The translations under genes and the position numbers were made by a program. A DNA stretch of 33,414 nucleotides from Theodoxus fluviatilis (taxonomy: Eukaryota; Mollusca; Gastropoda; Cycloneritida; Neritidae). Under the pieces are notes generated by a model, which was given only the letters and a program-made list of their open reading frames with translations, was not told where the DNA came from and did not search any database. Within the stretch, counting starts at the first letter, position 1, and each line of letters begins with the position of its first letter. This document shows, in pieces, positions 23,879-33,375 of the stretch. The DNA lies in the NCBI GenBank assembly GCA_034096865.1, contig JAWQFJ010000518.1, positions 15,001-48,414 of the forward strand, read 5' to 3'.

Positions 23879-23967
23879 ATGAATTGTGCTTTCCAACAAT
23901 TACCCAAAATTCAGCCATATCATTTTCTTAAAACAGTGACATGGAGTTGTTCTTTGTTCACTTGTGA

Positions 23968-24091
23968 GTACTTCCAGTAGAGGCTTTGCTGTATTTTGTT
24001 GGATGGTTAGAATTCCAGTAGAGGCTTTGCTACATTTTGTTGGATGGTTAGAATTCCAGTAGAGGCTTTGCTACATTTTGTTGGATGGTTA
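23968..24091. repeat. 41-bp direct repeat, three units
   Basis: CCAGTAGAGGCTTTGCTACA + TTTTGTTGGATGGTTAGAATT occurs three times. The last unit diverges after GGTTAGAA. No overlap with a splice site was seen. Confidence 0.92.
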
Positions 24092-24453
24092 GAAGGGCAC
24101 AGGCAAAATATAAGGGTAAGCATCTCATCCTTGAAATGTTTTATTTATGTAGCACAGACAGACCAGACTGTCCCAGTTATGATGATAGGGTGAGGGTTAA
24201 GTGACAGGACAGCTTCTCTCAGATTGTTTGGTTTATGAATTCATTTTTGCTGTTAACTGTTTCTGGTCACATTCTGAGAGACTCCTATATTCAGAAGAAT
24301 TCTTCTCAAGTTGATTTACAATACGCATTAGTAACTTGACAGGCAACTGTAATGGGCCACAAAGGAGCACAAACGGAAAGCAAAGCACAGAGCCACAGCC
24401 ACACCTGAGAGGGCAAAACTACATGTGTACCAGGGCAAAGTGGCAACACTCAC
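24092..24453. other. Intron, nothing recognised
   Basis: About 360 bp of unique sequence to the donor of the next exon (TATG|GTGAGT). Confidence 0.5.
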
Positions 24454-24534
24454 CATAGTGGAGCTTGACGATGAAGGGGTGGTTCACTTCTGCCAGAATG
24501 TCTCGCTCCATCTTTGTCCGTTGGCGATCGCGCA
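24454..24534 (-). CDS. RPS6KA: RSK exon: helix C segment
   Basis: 81 bp, phase 1 at both ends. TG completes Val 66, then [26 protein letters not shown] (residues 67-92), and G starts Ala 93. T.MERDIL.EV.HPFIV.L.Y is helix C and strand 4 of AGC kinases, with the Glu of MERD (residue 75) as the partner of the catalytic Lys. The acceptor is TTGACACACCAG and the donor is TATG|GTGAGT. Confidence 0.96.
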
Positions 24535-24594
24535 CTGGTGTGTCAAGCAATCACAGAAATCAAATACCAGTCAGTCTGGGAGAGCACACAAACA

Positions 24595-24675
24595 CACATG
24601 TACACACCCGCACACACACACACATGCATGCACATGCACTCTCACACACACACGCACACACACACACACACCCCA
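24595..24675. repeat. CA microsatellite in a short intron
   Basis: (CA)n with CATG interruptions between two RSK exons only about 150 bp apart. The gene-strand donor CAAAG|GTAGGT lies about 10 bp from its edge. Confidence 0.9.
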
Positions 24676-24683
24676 ACACCTAC

Positions 24684-24765
24684 CTTTGAGGGTGGCTTTC
24701 TTGAGAACCTTCATGGCGTAGAGAGTGCTGCTGTCAGGTTCGGTGACCTTCCTCACAAGGAACAC
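24684..24765 (-). CDS. RPS6KA: RSK exon: strands 2-3 with the catalytic lysine
   Basis: 82 bp entering in phase 0 after GTCTGCAG and leaving in phase 1 at AAAG|GTAGGT. It reads VFLVRKVTEPDSSTLYAMKV LKKATLK (residues 39-65). Val 39 finishes the glycine-rich loop G.GSFGKV begun in the previous exon. AMKVLKK holds the ATP-binding Lys (residue 57). The match to RSK N-terminal kinase domains is clear. Confidence 0.96.
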
Positions 24766-24943
24766 CTGCAGACAAGACAGGGACAGTCACTGTATGTGCC
24801 GTCACTGGGCATCATGGCCATCACTGTCCATGACCTCTCTCAACATCAATGCTTGCTGTTACAATGACAAAGTAGCTCTTATTGCCTCACAAACATGCAG
24901 CCAGGAAGCTACAGTGGCACCAGCTGCTGGCTGCATACTGGGC

Positions 24944-25572
24944 ACTGCACTGTGTCATAGGGGTGTAGTTCTCCCCACAGCGTGTTACTGTGGCATAGGG
25001 GTGGAGTTCTCCCCACAGCGTGTTACTGTGGCATAGGGGTGTAGTTCTCCCCACAGCGTGTTACTGTGGCATAGGGGTGTAGTTCTCCCCACAGCGTGTT
25101 ACTGTGGCATAGGGGTGGGTGTAGTTCTCCCCACAGCGTGTTACTGTGGCATAGGGGTGGGTGTAGTTCTCCCCACAGCGTGTTACTGTGGCATAGGGGT
25201 GGAGTTCTCCCCACAGCGTGTTACTGTGGCATAGGGGTGGGTGTAGTTCTCCCCACAGCGTGTTACTGTGGCATAGGGGTGTAGTTCTCCCCACAGCGTG
25301 TTACTTTGGCATAGGGGTGGAGTTCTCCCCACAGCGTGTTACTGTGGCATAGGGGTGGAGTTCTCCCCACAGCGTGTTACTGTGGCATAGGGGTGGAGTT
25401 CTCCCCACAGCGTGTTACTGTGGCATAGGGGTGGAGTTCTCCCCACAGCATGTTACTGTGGCATAGGGGTGGAGTTCTCCCCACAGCGTGTTACTGTGGC
25501 ATAGGGGTGTAGTTCTCCCCACAGCGTGTTACTGTGGCATAGGGGTGTAGTTCTCCCCACAGCGTGTTACTT
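24944..25572. repeat. 38-42-bp intronic minisatellite, about 16 units
   Basis: The unit is GTGTTACTGTGGCATAGGGG + TGGAGTTCTCCCCACAGC. Three units carry a 4-bp insertion (GGTGGGTGTAG). It is in the intron 24766-29870, and no exon-derived segment was recognised in it. Confidence 0.96.
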
Positions 25573-25604
25573 GCGTGACTTTCTGTATTCAAATGACAAG
25601 GGTG

Positions 25605-25658
25605 ACAACAACAACAATGATGACAACAATGATGACAACAATGATGACAACGATGATA
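25605..25658. repeat. TGACAACAA/GATGA short tandem repeat
   Basis: An imperfect 12-bp repeat of ACAACAATGATG follows directly after the end of the 38-bp array. Confidence 0.85.
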
Positions 25659-26900
25659 AGGCCATAGGGACGAAATGGGTCAGGAAGCTGAAACAAGGGA
25701 AGGGGGAGAGAGGCCAGTGCAGACTGGAGTGGATAGGAGACTTCATGGAAATGCACTGCACTCTTTCCATTCACACGGCAAGTACTGCAACAATGACTGC
25801 CATATTCCATGCATTGGGGCAAGCAACAGCTGTGTGCGCGTGGGTGGTTGGGCATGCATTTATACCCAAGCAGTCTATGGCGACTATTAGGCATCCTCCT
25901 CCTATGGGGGAAAAGAAAAATCTGCAACTTATAACGTAGACAGGAAGATGCTGAAAAATTTAATTTCTTGTTAATTTAACTAGCTGGATGGTGAGTCAAT
26001 GTCATTGTACATTATCCTTACTTCAGGAATCTATGTGTTTCGGTTTCAGTTTCTAACACTTTGGACTGCAAATGCCCCAGGGTGAAATATCAAACACGAT
26101 TTTATGAAAACAAGCGAAAAGATGAGGGAGTTCTCATTCAACGGCAGGCAGTATCTGGTTTATCTGTAAAAACTGTTTCAGCTCCTAGTCCTAGCTCATA
26201 TGCCCTTTTATATCATCAAATCACAAGGCCACCATTAACAAAATGTACATATCTATTTCCAACTGAGACATCATTGCATTACATTAACAATGTCTACTTT
26301 CCTAAAAAGAAAACAAAACAAAAACCTCCAGATAAAGCAACAGGGCATATTTAGATTTATATTAACCATTGTAATAAGCTGGACTTCTACCAGTACACTG
26401 GTGCCATGAAACGGATAATAATTTCAAACAACACATCACTCCAATGCTCTGAAATTAATATAATGGGCCAACAACAGACCAACACCAAACGCAATGCACT
26501 CTACTGAAAAAGAAAAAGGGGGGGGGGGGGGAGAGAGAAGCAAAAACACTGTTTTACCTCATTTGCTCGCCTATATCTCTACCTTGAATAAGCAAAATCA
26601 GCAAAACAATTTGATGTGGTTTCATCAGGTCACTCCATCCATTGATAATGTCTTTTCTTTTGAGAATTTGCTTAATTGTGTGACCACGTTTCATCTGTAT
26701 GTACAGCTGCACTCTCAGTCAAATGTCCTGGGCTTATTATGCATGAGATTTGTATGCAGTAAAAAAACAACAACAACAAAATACACCTACAAAGCATGTG
26801 TTTGTTACATTTAGAAGAAACAAGACTTTTTTCTTTGATTTTGTTTGCTCACGCACAGTTATTTTTGATGCCACACCCTCCCCCTGTTCAGGCCAGGCGT
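25659..26900. other. Intronic sequence, nothing recognised
   Basis: About 1.2 kb of unique AT-rich DNA with a G run at 26518-26531 and short A runs. Open frames here are short and lack splice or motif support. Confidence 0.5.
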
Positions 26901-27464
26901 CCAATCACAGCCTTGCTCTGTATCCTTGCCTGCTTTCCATCCAATCACAGCCTTGCTCTGTATCCTTGCCTGCTTTCCATCCAATCACAGCCTTGCTCTG
27001 TATCCTTGCCTGCTTTCCATCCAATCACAGCCTTGCTCTGTATCCTTGCCTGCTTTCCATCCAATCACAGCCTTGCTCTGTATCCTTGCCTGCTTTCCAT
27101 CCAATCACAGCCTTGCTCTGTATCCTTGCCTGCTTTCCATCCAATCACAGCCTTGCTCTGTATCCTTGCCTGCTTTCCATCCAATCACAGCCTTGCTCTG
27201 TATCCTTGCCTGCTTTCCATCCAATCACAGCCTTGCTCTGTATCCTTGCCTGCTTTCCATCCAATCACAGCCTTGCTCTGTATCCTTGCCTGCTTTCCAT
27301 CCAATCACAGCCTTGCTCTGTATCCTTGCCTGCTTTCCATCCAATCACAGCCTTGCTCTGTATCCTTGCCTGCTTTCCATCCAATCACAGCCTTGCTCTG
27401 TATCCTTGCCTGCTTTCCATCCAATCACAGCCTTGCTCTGTATCCTTGCCTGCTTTCCATCCAA
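26901..27464. repeat. 40-bp minisatellite, 14 identical units
   Basis: The unit is CCAATCACAGCCTTGCTCTG + TATCCTTGCCTGCTTTCCAT. Fourteen copies from 26901 to 27460 show no substitution or indel that I can see, plus a partial CCAA. Because 40 is not a multiple of 3 and no plus-strand frame has a stop, all three plus frames stay open through the array, giving spurious 225-309-codon frames. Each unit begins with CCAATCA, a CCAAT-box (NF-Y type) sequence. Confidence 0.97.
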
Positions 27465-28804
27465 ACCCCATTGTCTTCCCACATGGGACTCAAGCATTGT
27501 TGCCATGACAACTCAACCCCATATCTGCCTGCTGACCTACTCATCAGAACCTCTGCCCTCTCAGAGCAATCTCCCTACAGAGAAATCTATGGAAAGGCAT
27601 TAAGTAAATGGAAAGGCTGCCACGGTCAGCTGGCTACCCAGGGGAATGGCCGAGGGACAGGTGACTTGAGCAGCTCCAACGCTTGTGTTTGGATGTTTGT
27701 TCTCTATCCATCCTCCATTGTCTAACAGCGGAGCTTTTTGGGTTCCTGCTAGTTCCACGGTGTTGTTGGATCAATAACAGGAGCCAGGGGAGAGCCAAAT
27801 TAATCTAGTTTTCCTGTACCTGGCCCCCAGCAAGGCTGATAGCTCCCAGAGGGCTTACCAGAGAAAAATGGCAGCTGCCCGCTATCTGCTAGCCCCCTAC
27901 CGGCATTTGGCTGCTGGCTCTGGTCAAGAGAAACTGTGGCGTCTGAAGGAAAACTGCGCTTTTGCTGCTCAATAGGAATGCACACTTTCTGTGGAGAAAT
28001 TGTGTCCAGAGATTCTGCTCTTTGGCTTCTTGGCATCTTCTACACTGTGACATATTTAGTCATCTCAGCTAAATCTTGTCTGAAAGTGGACTGCTTGGAT
28101 GAGGTTTAAACGATACTCTTTCTGCATCAGGACCGAGCTTCTCTGATGGTGCATATCTCTAGCTACCACTACGCATCTATTGATGCTTCAGCCGTCACCA
28201 AGAAGCTTGCATGATAATTCATTCAGGTCAAGCACTGAACAGCCCTTGATCTACAATCATGGTCTCTCCGTCATCAAAACATGATAACTGTGCCCATTCA
28301 AACTCCAACGACAGACCATTCATAGCAGTCATCTATAGAACTGCTGCAGCTATCAGTGGTTCTGCACAATCATCAGCCTGCTTACTGTAGCTGTGGCACA
28401 GCCATTCACATCCTCAGTTCCCTCACAGCCATTCAGATCTGGTTCTACAGCATCAAGCATCGGATACTAGCTAGAGTTGAGGGGAGGTCTGGGCTGACAC
28501 CTTTGTGTCACCTCAATGCCTCACGCTGCGTCGGACAGAACCATGCACACAGCTTGTCAAAACTGCTTCTTAAGCTTCAGTGTTGCATGTTGCTGTATAG
28601 GACTATAAGAGTAAGAACACAGCCTCTCTGTATGACATCACCACGTGACCAGGAGCCTACACTGGCTACTCTACCAGTCATGAGCACACAAGTATTACAG
28701 GTTGCATAACATCAGGAATAGGCTATTTACACACTTTTCCATAATTTCAATATTAGAGCCGATTTTTGGAATTGGCACTATACAATTACCTTCTCATAAT
28801 TATT
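27465..28804. other. Intronic sequence, nothing firmly recognised
   Basis: About 1.3 kb of unique DNA. A 78-codon minus-strand frame (27800-28036) with an internal GGTAAGCC donor-like site has no family match, and its phase does not fit the next RSK exon (see rejected items). Confidence 0.5.
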
Positions 28805-28805
28805 T

Positions 28806-28868
<63 letters not shown>

Positions 28869-29524
28869 CCTAACTACATACACACACACCCACTCCTACA
28901 CATGCACACCCCCACCCACCCCCACACACACCCCTACACCTACATGCATTCACAAGCACACACACACACACACTCATAAACACACATACTCATACACACA
29001 CATACACACGCACTTACAAGCACACACACACACACACACACACCTTAACATGCACACACCCACCCACCTACATACACACACCCACCTACATACACACACC
29101 TACACACACACCCACACACATGCACTCAAAAGCACACACACACACACACACACACTCAAAAGCACCCACGCACACACACACTCCTAAACATGCACATACC
29201 AACCTACACACACCTACATCCACACCCATGCACTCACAAGCAGACACACAAGCACGCACACAAGCACACACACAAGCACGCACACAAGCACGCACACAAT
29301 CACACACACAAGCACACACACAAGCATGCACACAACATGCACACAAGCATGTACACAAGCACACACACAAGCACGCACACAAGCACGCACACAAGCACAC
29401 ACACAAGCACACAAACAAGCACACACACAAGCACACACACAAGCATGCACACAAGCACACACACAAGCACGCACACAAGCATGCACACAAGCACACACAC
29501 ACACACACTCTCTCTCTCTCTCTA
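28805..29524. repeat. Large CA-rich microsatellite region ending in (CT)n(TA)n
   Basis: Pure (CA)n at 28807-28861, then CA with CTACA, CCCAC and CAAGCA interruptions. The part 29235-29495 is a regular ACACAAGCAC-type repeat. It closes with TCTCTCTCTATATATA. The His/Thr- or Cys/Val-rich frames are artefacts. Confidence 0.97.
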
Positions 29525-29635
29525 TATATAAAACAAACCTTCGACAAGTTTGATAGAATTACACAGGCAACTTTGCTTTGCAGAATTCTTGAGATTTTAA
29601 ACATGATGAGAACTCCGGATATGAAGTGATTTGTT

Positions 29636-29815
29636 GTGGTGTGGCAGTGGTGGTGGTTGTGGTGGTGGTTGTGGTGGTGGTTGTGGTGGTGGTTGTGGTG
29701 GTGGTTGTGGTGGTGGTTGTGATGGTGGGAGATGGTGGTGGAGGTGATGTTGCTGGTTATGATAATGATGGTGAAGTGATGATGGTGATGATGGTGATGA
29801 TGACAATGATGATAA
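29636..29815. repeat. GGTGGTTGT and GATGATGGT short tandem repeats
   Basis: GGTGGTTGTGGT repeats at about 29645-29730, followed by a GATGGTGAT-rich tract up to the neighbourhood of the exon. Confidence 0.95.
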
Positions 29816-29870
29816 CTATGATTTATAATTAAATGTACAAGACTGCAAAGAGGAGAACAAGGCAACCCAC

Positions 29871-29984
29871 CTTTCCAAAGGAACCCTGGCCCAGAACCTT
29901 GAGCAGTTCAAACTGAGAGGGGTCGGCTCGCTGGCCCTCCTTCATCACACTGGTCACCTCCAACTCGAAGCTGGAGGCATCGTT
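29871..29984 (-). CDS. RPS6KA: RSK exon: pre-kinase segment and glycine-rich loop
   Basis: 114 bp, phase 0 at both ends. The acceptor is GTTGTTGCAG and the donor is GGAAAG|GTGGGT. It reads [20 protein letters not shown], then [18 protein letters not shown] (residues 1-38 of the assembled part). VKEG...[20 protein letters not shown] is the start of the N-terminal kinase domain in RSK proteins, with the ATP-binding loop at residues 31-39. It is the most 5' exon recognised. The start codon and about 20-40 N-terminal residues should lie in one or more exons further right, which I could not find in 29985-33414. Confidence 0.95.
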
Positions 29985-30837
29985 CTGCAACAACCATCCA
30001 CTCATGCGGTCACTGGAATTGGTCACTGGGCAGTCACAGACAGACCTGATGTGCACTGTGTACAGTCTGCTGCATGTCTGTATCTCTACCTGCTCTACTC
30101 TGTGCAAGTTTTGCCAAAGCTGGGGTGCTACAATAAATTACAGGGTGGGTGGGGGGGTGGGGGTGGGGGTGGGGGTGGGGGGGTGGGGAAGAGAAAATGA
30201 CCATCATTGTTTCACATTCTATGTGCTCTGCTTCCAGCACATTTGACAAGCAACCCCTATACTGTGATGAAAACTTACAAGGGGAAATCCCTGATTTGAT
30301 AGCAGACACCTACAGTACAAACACATCACAGCTCTAGATGTATCCCAGCTTGTCTGATATCAGAGAAGTCTACTAAGATTTAATGGGGGGAAAACTTCGT
30401 TTAAAAAAAATCATACTGGAGCAAAAACAGAAAATTATTTGAAAGATTATTCATTTCAATCCCCCACTTAAGCTGATCCTCCTTGCCATTACACATTTGG
30501 CCAAATTTGACCTTCTAGTGGGAACTAACAAATAAAAACATCTGACAAACTTCAGTTTTCTTTACTGCAAACTGGCCATTGTATAAACACAGCTGTATGA
30601 ATGACATCTTGATCTTTACCCTTCTTCCTCCCGGGAAGTACACACACTTGATTGAAATTTTTTTTAAATCCTAATAAAGGGCAGGAGCAACATGTTTCTC
30701 AGCTGTTACATCATACATGTATCACCTGTCAGGATTGACACTACACATCACACTATACTGCACTACAGACAGACAGGCATGGGAAAATGCCTCCTCAGTG
30801 ACTACGTCTCTATCTATAGCTAATAGCACTTCAGCTT
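29985..30837. other. Intron 5' of the first recognised exon
   Basis: Mostly unique sequence, with the G-rich tract listed separately. No convincing upstream RSK exon was seen. The N-terminus of RSK is poorly conserved, so a short first exon could be missed. Confidence 0.45.
30143..30188 (+). repeat. G-rich (GGGGGT)n tract
   Basis: Runs of 3-7 G separated by single T over about 46 bp, on the non-coding strand of the gene. It satisfies the usual G-quadruplex pattern of four G3+ runs with loops of one base. Confidence 0.85.
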
Positions 30838-31051
30838 TAGTCAAGCCTCAACTCACTGTGTTCAACTGCATTTCTGGTCGAGCCCCTGCCTACCTGGAGT
30901 GTTGTGCGTAGACAACAACCATAAACTTAGGATCTTCCACATTAAAACTTCTCTGTGTCCCACAGAGACAGATGAGTGGCTATGGCCACCGATTATTCAG
31001 TTTTGTAGGAAGAATTATTGGAACCAGATTCCGGAACTGCTGAGAAAGTCT

Positions 31052-31058
31052 TTCAAAC
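31052..31058. repeat. Target-site duplication, left copy (TTCAAAC)
   Basis: TTCAAAC stands directly before the T run that represents the poly(A) tail of the inserted LINE. It is repeated at 32829-32835. Confidence 0.7.
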
Positions 31059-32828
31059 CTTTTTTTTTTTTTTTGCTGTAAATATATTCACTGTTTACAA
31101 GGATGCCACACATGATAAAAGGACGTAAATGTATGTACACGAACAGGATCAAGACTAACATCCAGTCTTGCGACTTAAACGCGCACAAATTTAGAGGCTG
31201 ATCGAGTTATTCTCGAGACAGAACTGTCGGTTACTTTCTTCGCACCCGTGCTGCTTGCTCGTGCTGGTTCAGCCTTGTTGATGACCTGCTGCGAGTCCTC
31301 GTGCTGCACGCGTTGCCCGAGATGTCGCCGGGTTTGTTGTGTCTGGCGGCGGCTGGGTGACGGTTGACCTATGACGGGGCTGGAGCGGATGGATTCTCAG
31401 CTGCTGGTGAATCCAGCGTCTGACGACTTGTGCACGATCGCTCCCCGGTAACATCTCGGCTTTGGGTCACGGGAAGCCTCACGCTTGGCCGACGACATGA
31501 TCGCGAACGCGTTGCCCCTCGCGATTGCCAGCGAGATTCTCTGGAACAGGAACTGTGTCTGGCGCGGGTCATCTGTCGACAGTGCAATCCGCTGGCCGAT
31601 CTCTCGGATAAGTTCCGTTGCTGCCTGTTCGACGACTCCGGTCGTTTCAACAGCGAACGGGACGAAGTGGTACCGTTCCGAGATAGAGGCGTACTTCCTC
31701 CTTTTCGAACCTTCGGCGGTCCGGCAGGCGTGCCCTGGGTCGATGGCAGAGTCTGTCATTGAAGACGGCGCAAAAGAATCAGAGCAGGTGGCGTCCCAAA
31801 CAAGTGACTTGCCGTTCTTGAATGGGAATACCGTCATGCCGTCGGGGCGTCGCCCATCTCCTCTGTCAAGACCAACCGGTTCCATAACAGAATACAGGCC
31901 TGCGGAGTCGAGCGACCGTTTGATGACGTCGTTGAGAGCAGTGTGGCGTGGGAATCTCCCGGCACTGTAGCGGCATGAAAGCGAGTGCAGGCCGTAGGTG
32001 TCGACTGTCTTGCCGCATCAACAGGGATGGCTCTGGCACATCTGCTGGCCAAGGCAGAGAGAGACAGCAATCCTGAGCGTCTTGTCGTCTAGGAGGGTGC
32101 CGAGAGATGTGGCGGGAATGGCGTGTAACCAGCATCCGCTGTTGGGTTGTGCGGCCGAGCCCAGACAAACCAAACGATGCTGGTTAAGACGGGGTCTGAG
32201 CTCGTTCGCGACAGCTCGACTGGCAGTGCGATCCCAACTGTGCTGGGATTCCGGGATCTCGGCATATGGAAGCCCCTTCTGTCTCCAACGGCCGAGAGCG
32301 TCCTCTGCGTCCACTGGAGATGAATCGTTGTCCGTGTTTTGGCCGAGGATGGCTTTGACGAGCCGCTTGCTGGAGTAGACAGAGGCCAGGAAAGCAGGGA
32401 GTGCCAAGTCACTGGCGGTTCTAAGGCCTATGCCCCCCTCGGCCAGTGGTAGCGTCGCTTGTCGCCAGCCCGTGTCGTCGAAAGCGATGTTGAGGAGGCG
32501 TTCGGCGGCCTCTTTCAGGACGGTGTCAAACTCGAGGAGCTCTGCCTCGGCGGTGTATGCTCGGCAGCTTCGGAGTGTGTAAAGGAGCTTCGGCGCCGTG
32601 AAGCAATTCCTGAGAAGGAACAGGGCAGGATGCGAATCGAGGTATTCGAGACGGGTCGTCATGGAGCGCAGATCATCTGTCTTTTTTGCTATTGTAGCCA
32701 ACGTCGCGATCGCACTGATTGGTGAGCCCAGCAGTTCCAGATGGTCCAGCTTGGTCACTCGGACGCCAGGCAGGACAGGTCTAAAATTGGCCAAGTGGGC
32801 GGCGAATTGCTCCACGGGGAAACCAACA
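31059..32828 (-). mobile_element. 5'-truncated non-LTR retrotransposon with poly(A) tail
   Basis: This minus-strand element is about 1.77 kb. Its 3' end is a 15-A tail (T run 31060-31074). Its 5' end is truncated at 32828. It is bracketed by TTCAAAC duplications. It is visibly richer in G+C than its surroundings. About 320 bp of 3' untranslated sequence separate the ORF stop from the tail. Tail, truncation and short duplication are the marks of target-primed reverse transcription. Confidence 0.85.
31397..32828 (-). pseudogene. LINE polyprotein C-terminus: post-RT region, CCHC knuckle and PD-(D/E)XK-like domain
   Basis: One minus frame runs from the truncation point to a stop at 31397-31399, interrupted by a single TGA at 32018-32020. 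The first part (VRVTKLDHLELLGSPIS, FLLRNCFTAPKLLYTLRS, LPLAEGGIGLRTASDLALPA) is the thumb/connection region that follows the reverse transcriptase. The YxDD catalytic centre would be upstream and is lost. After the TGA come CGKTVDTYGLHSLSC, which with the preceding Cys resembles a CCHC knuckle, and GRRPDGMTVFPFKNGKSLVW DAT. RPD...WDAT looks like the PD-(D/E)XK nuclease arrangement of R2/NeSL/Hero-type LINEs. A final conserved block, HFVPFAVETTGV ... FQRISLAIARGNA, follows. The TGA sits where CGA would fit, consistent with CpG decay. Clade assignment is inference. Confidence 0.75.
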
Positions 32829-32835
32829 TTCAAAC
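32829..32835. repeat. Target-site duplication, right copy (TTCAAAC)
   Basis: Matches 31052-31058. The interrupted plus-strand reading frame continues in phase immediately after it. Confidence 0.7.
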
Positions 32836-32875
32836 TCTCTCACTTCAAAAGAAGACTTAAAACATCTTTTTAATG

Positions 32876-32975
32876 GCTGAACTTTTAAACCTCTGTGTGC
32901 ATTGAGCATGACTGTGGGTGTCAAGTTTTGTGCATTTTTAGAATATACACATATATACATGTATACATACATACA
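32876..32975 (+). repeat. Probable 3' UTR and terminal ATACAT microsatellite of the split LINE
   Basis: After the TAA of the plus-strand remnant comes about 65 bp of untranslated-looking sequence and then ATACACATATATACATGTAT ACATACATAC, a short repeat of the kind that ends CR1/L2-like elements. The boundary is approximate. Confidence 0.4.
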
Positions 32976-33164
32976 GCAAGCTCATCACCATGATCAAGCT
33001 CAATGACTTCTAGGCTGTAACTGTGACGCTATCACCTCTTCCCCAATGGAAAGAAGCCTTTCCCTTTAAACAGTATGACTCAGTCACTTCTGGACAACCA
33101 CAAGCAATGGGACTTCTCAAACTGCACCTGAGGTACGTTTCCTAGAAGCAATCCTAATGGCGCA

Positions 33165-33375
33165 TCATACGCAGAATCTCGCACGGGACCTGAGGCACGT
33201 TTCCTTTGGAAAGGTATACAAAAATGTTCAGAGATGAGGGATGAAGGCGAGCACCTCTGTGGACAGGTTCGGTAAGGAGACAATCTTGGGCTTTGTGAGC
33301 TCATCTCTGAGCGTTTAAAAATACCTTTCGAAAGGAAACGTGTCTCCTGCCCTGCCATGGGATCGCATACGTATA
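33165..33375. mobile_element. Imperfect inverted-repeat element (MITE-like)
   Basis: GAGGCACGTTTCCTTTGGAA AGGTAT... (about 33190-33237) pairs with the reverse complement of the segment 33301-33348 (...ATACCTTTCGAAAGGAAACG TGTCTC), with roughly 40 of 48 positions matching. Weaker pairing extends outward to about 33165 and 33375. A further direct echo, CCTGAGGTACGTTTCCTAGA, lies at 33126-33145. No transposase frame. The right part may extend beyond the window. Confidence 0.6.

Larger units (their letters stand above)
30838..32875 (+). pseudogene. C-terminal end of a decayed plus-strand LINE ORF2, split by another LINE
   Basis: Frame 0 reads VFNCISGRAPAYLECC, a stop (TAG 30909-30911), then VPQRQMSGYGHRLFSFVG. 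A second frame continues WNQIPELLRKS up to about 31051. The matching terminal piece LSHFKRRLKTSF with a TAA stop (32873-32875) lies 1.8 kb to the right. The pattern ..GRAP.YL..., YG.R.FS..., WN.LPE.LR.S..., FKRRLKT.(L)F-stop is the usual end of CR1/L2/RTE-like reverse transcriptases in invertebrates (from memory of the family). At least one stop and one frameshift show it is dead. Everything 5' of it, including the catalytic domain, is missing. Confidence 0.7.

Noticed and set aside
24944..25572. 38-bp array as acceptor-derived (CCTATGCCACAG)
   Set aside because: It is only acceptor-like. The adjacent exon starts differently and lies about 180 bp away.
26901..27464. CRISPR-like appearance of perfect 40-bp repeats
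   Set aside because: Units abut directly with no unique spacers, and the context is eukaryotic with GT-AG exons.
26750..27725. Three long overlapping plus-strand reading frames (225-309 codons) as genes
   Set aside because: They are the three frames of a stop-free 40-bp repeat. They have period-40 peptides and no recognised domain.
27800..28036. Alternative first coding exon of RSK on the minus strand (ATG at 28036, donor-like GGTAAGCC near 27858)
   Set aside because: It would end in phase 1, whereas the next exon (24684-24765) starts in phase 0. There is no family similarity and no promoter evidence.
31430..32378. Plus-strand frames of 110-161 codons opposite the LINE
   Set aside because: They are antisense shadows of the GC-rich LINE ORF on the minus strand.
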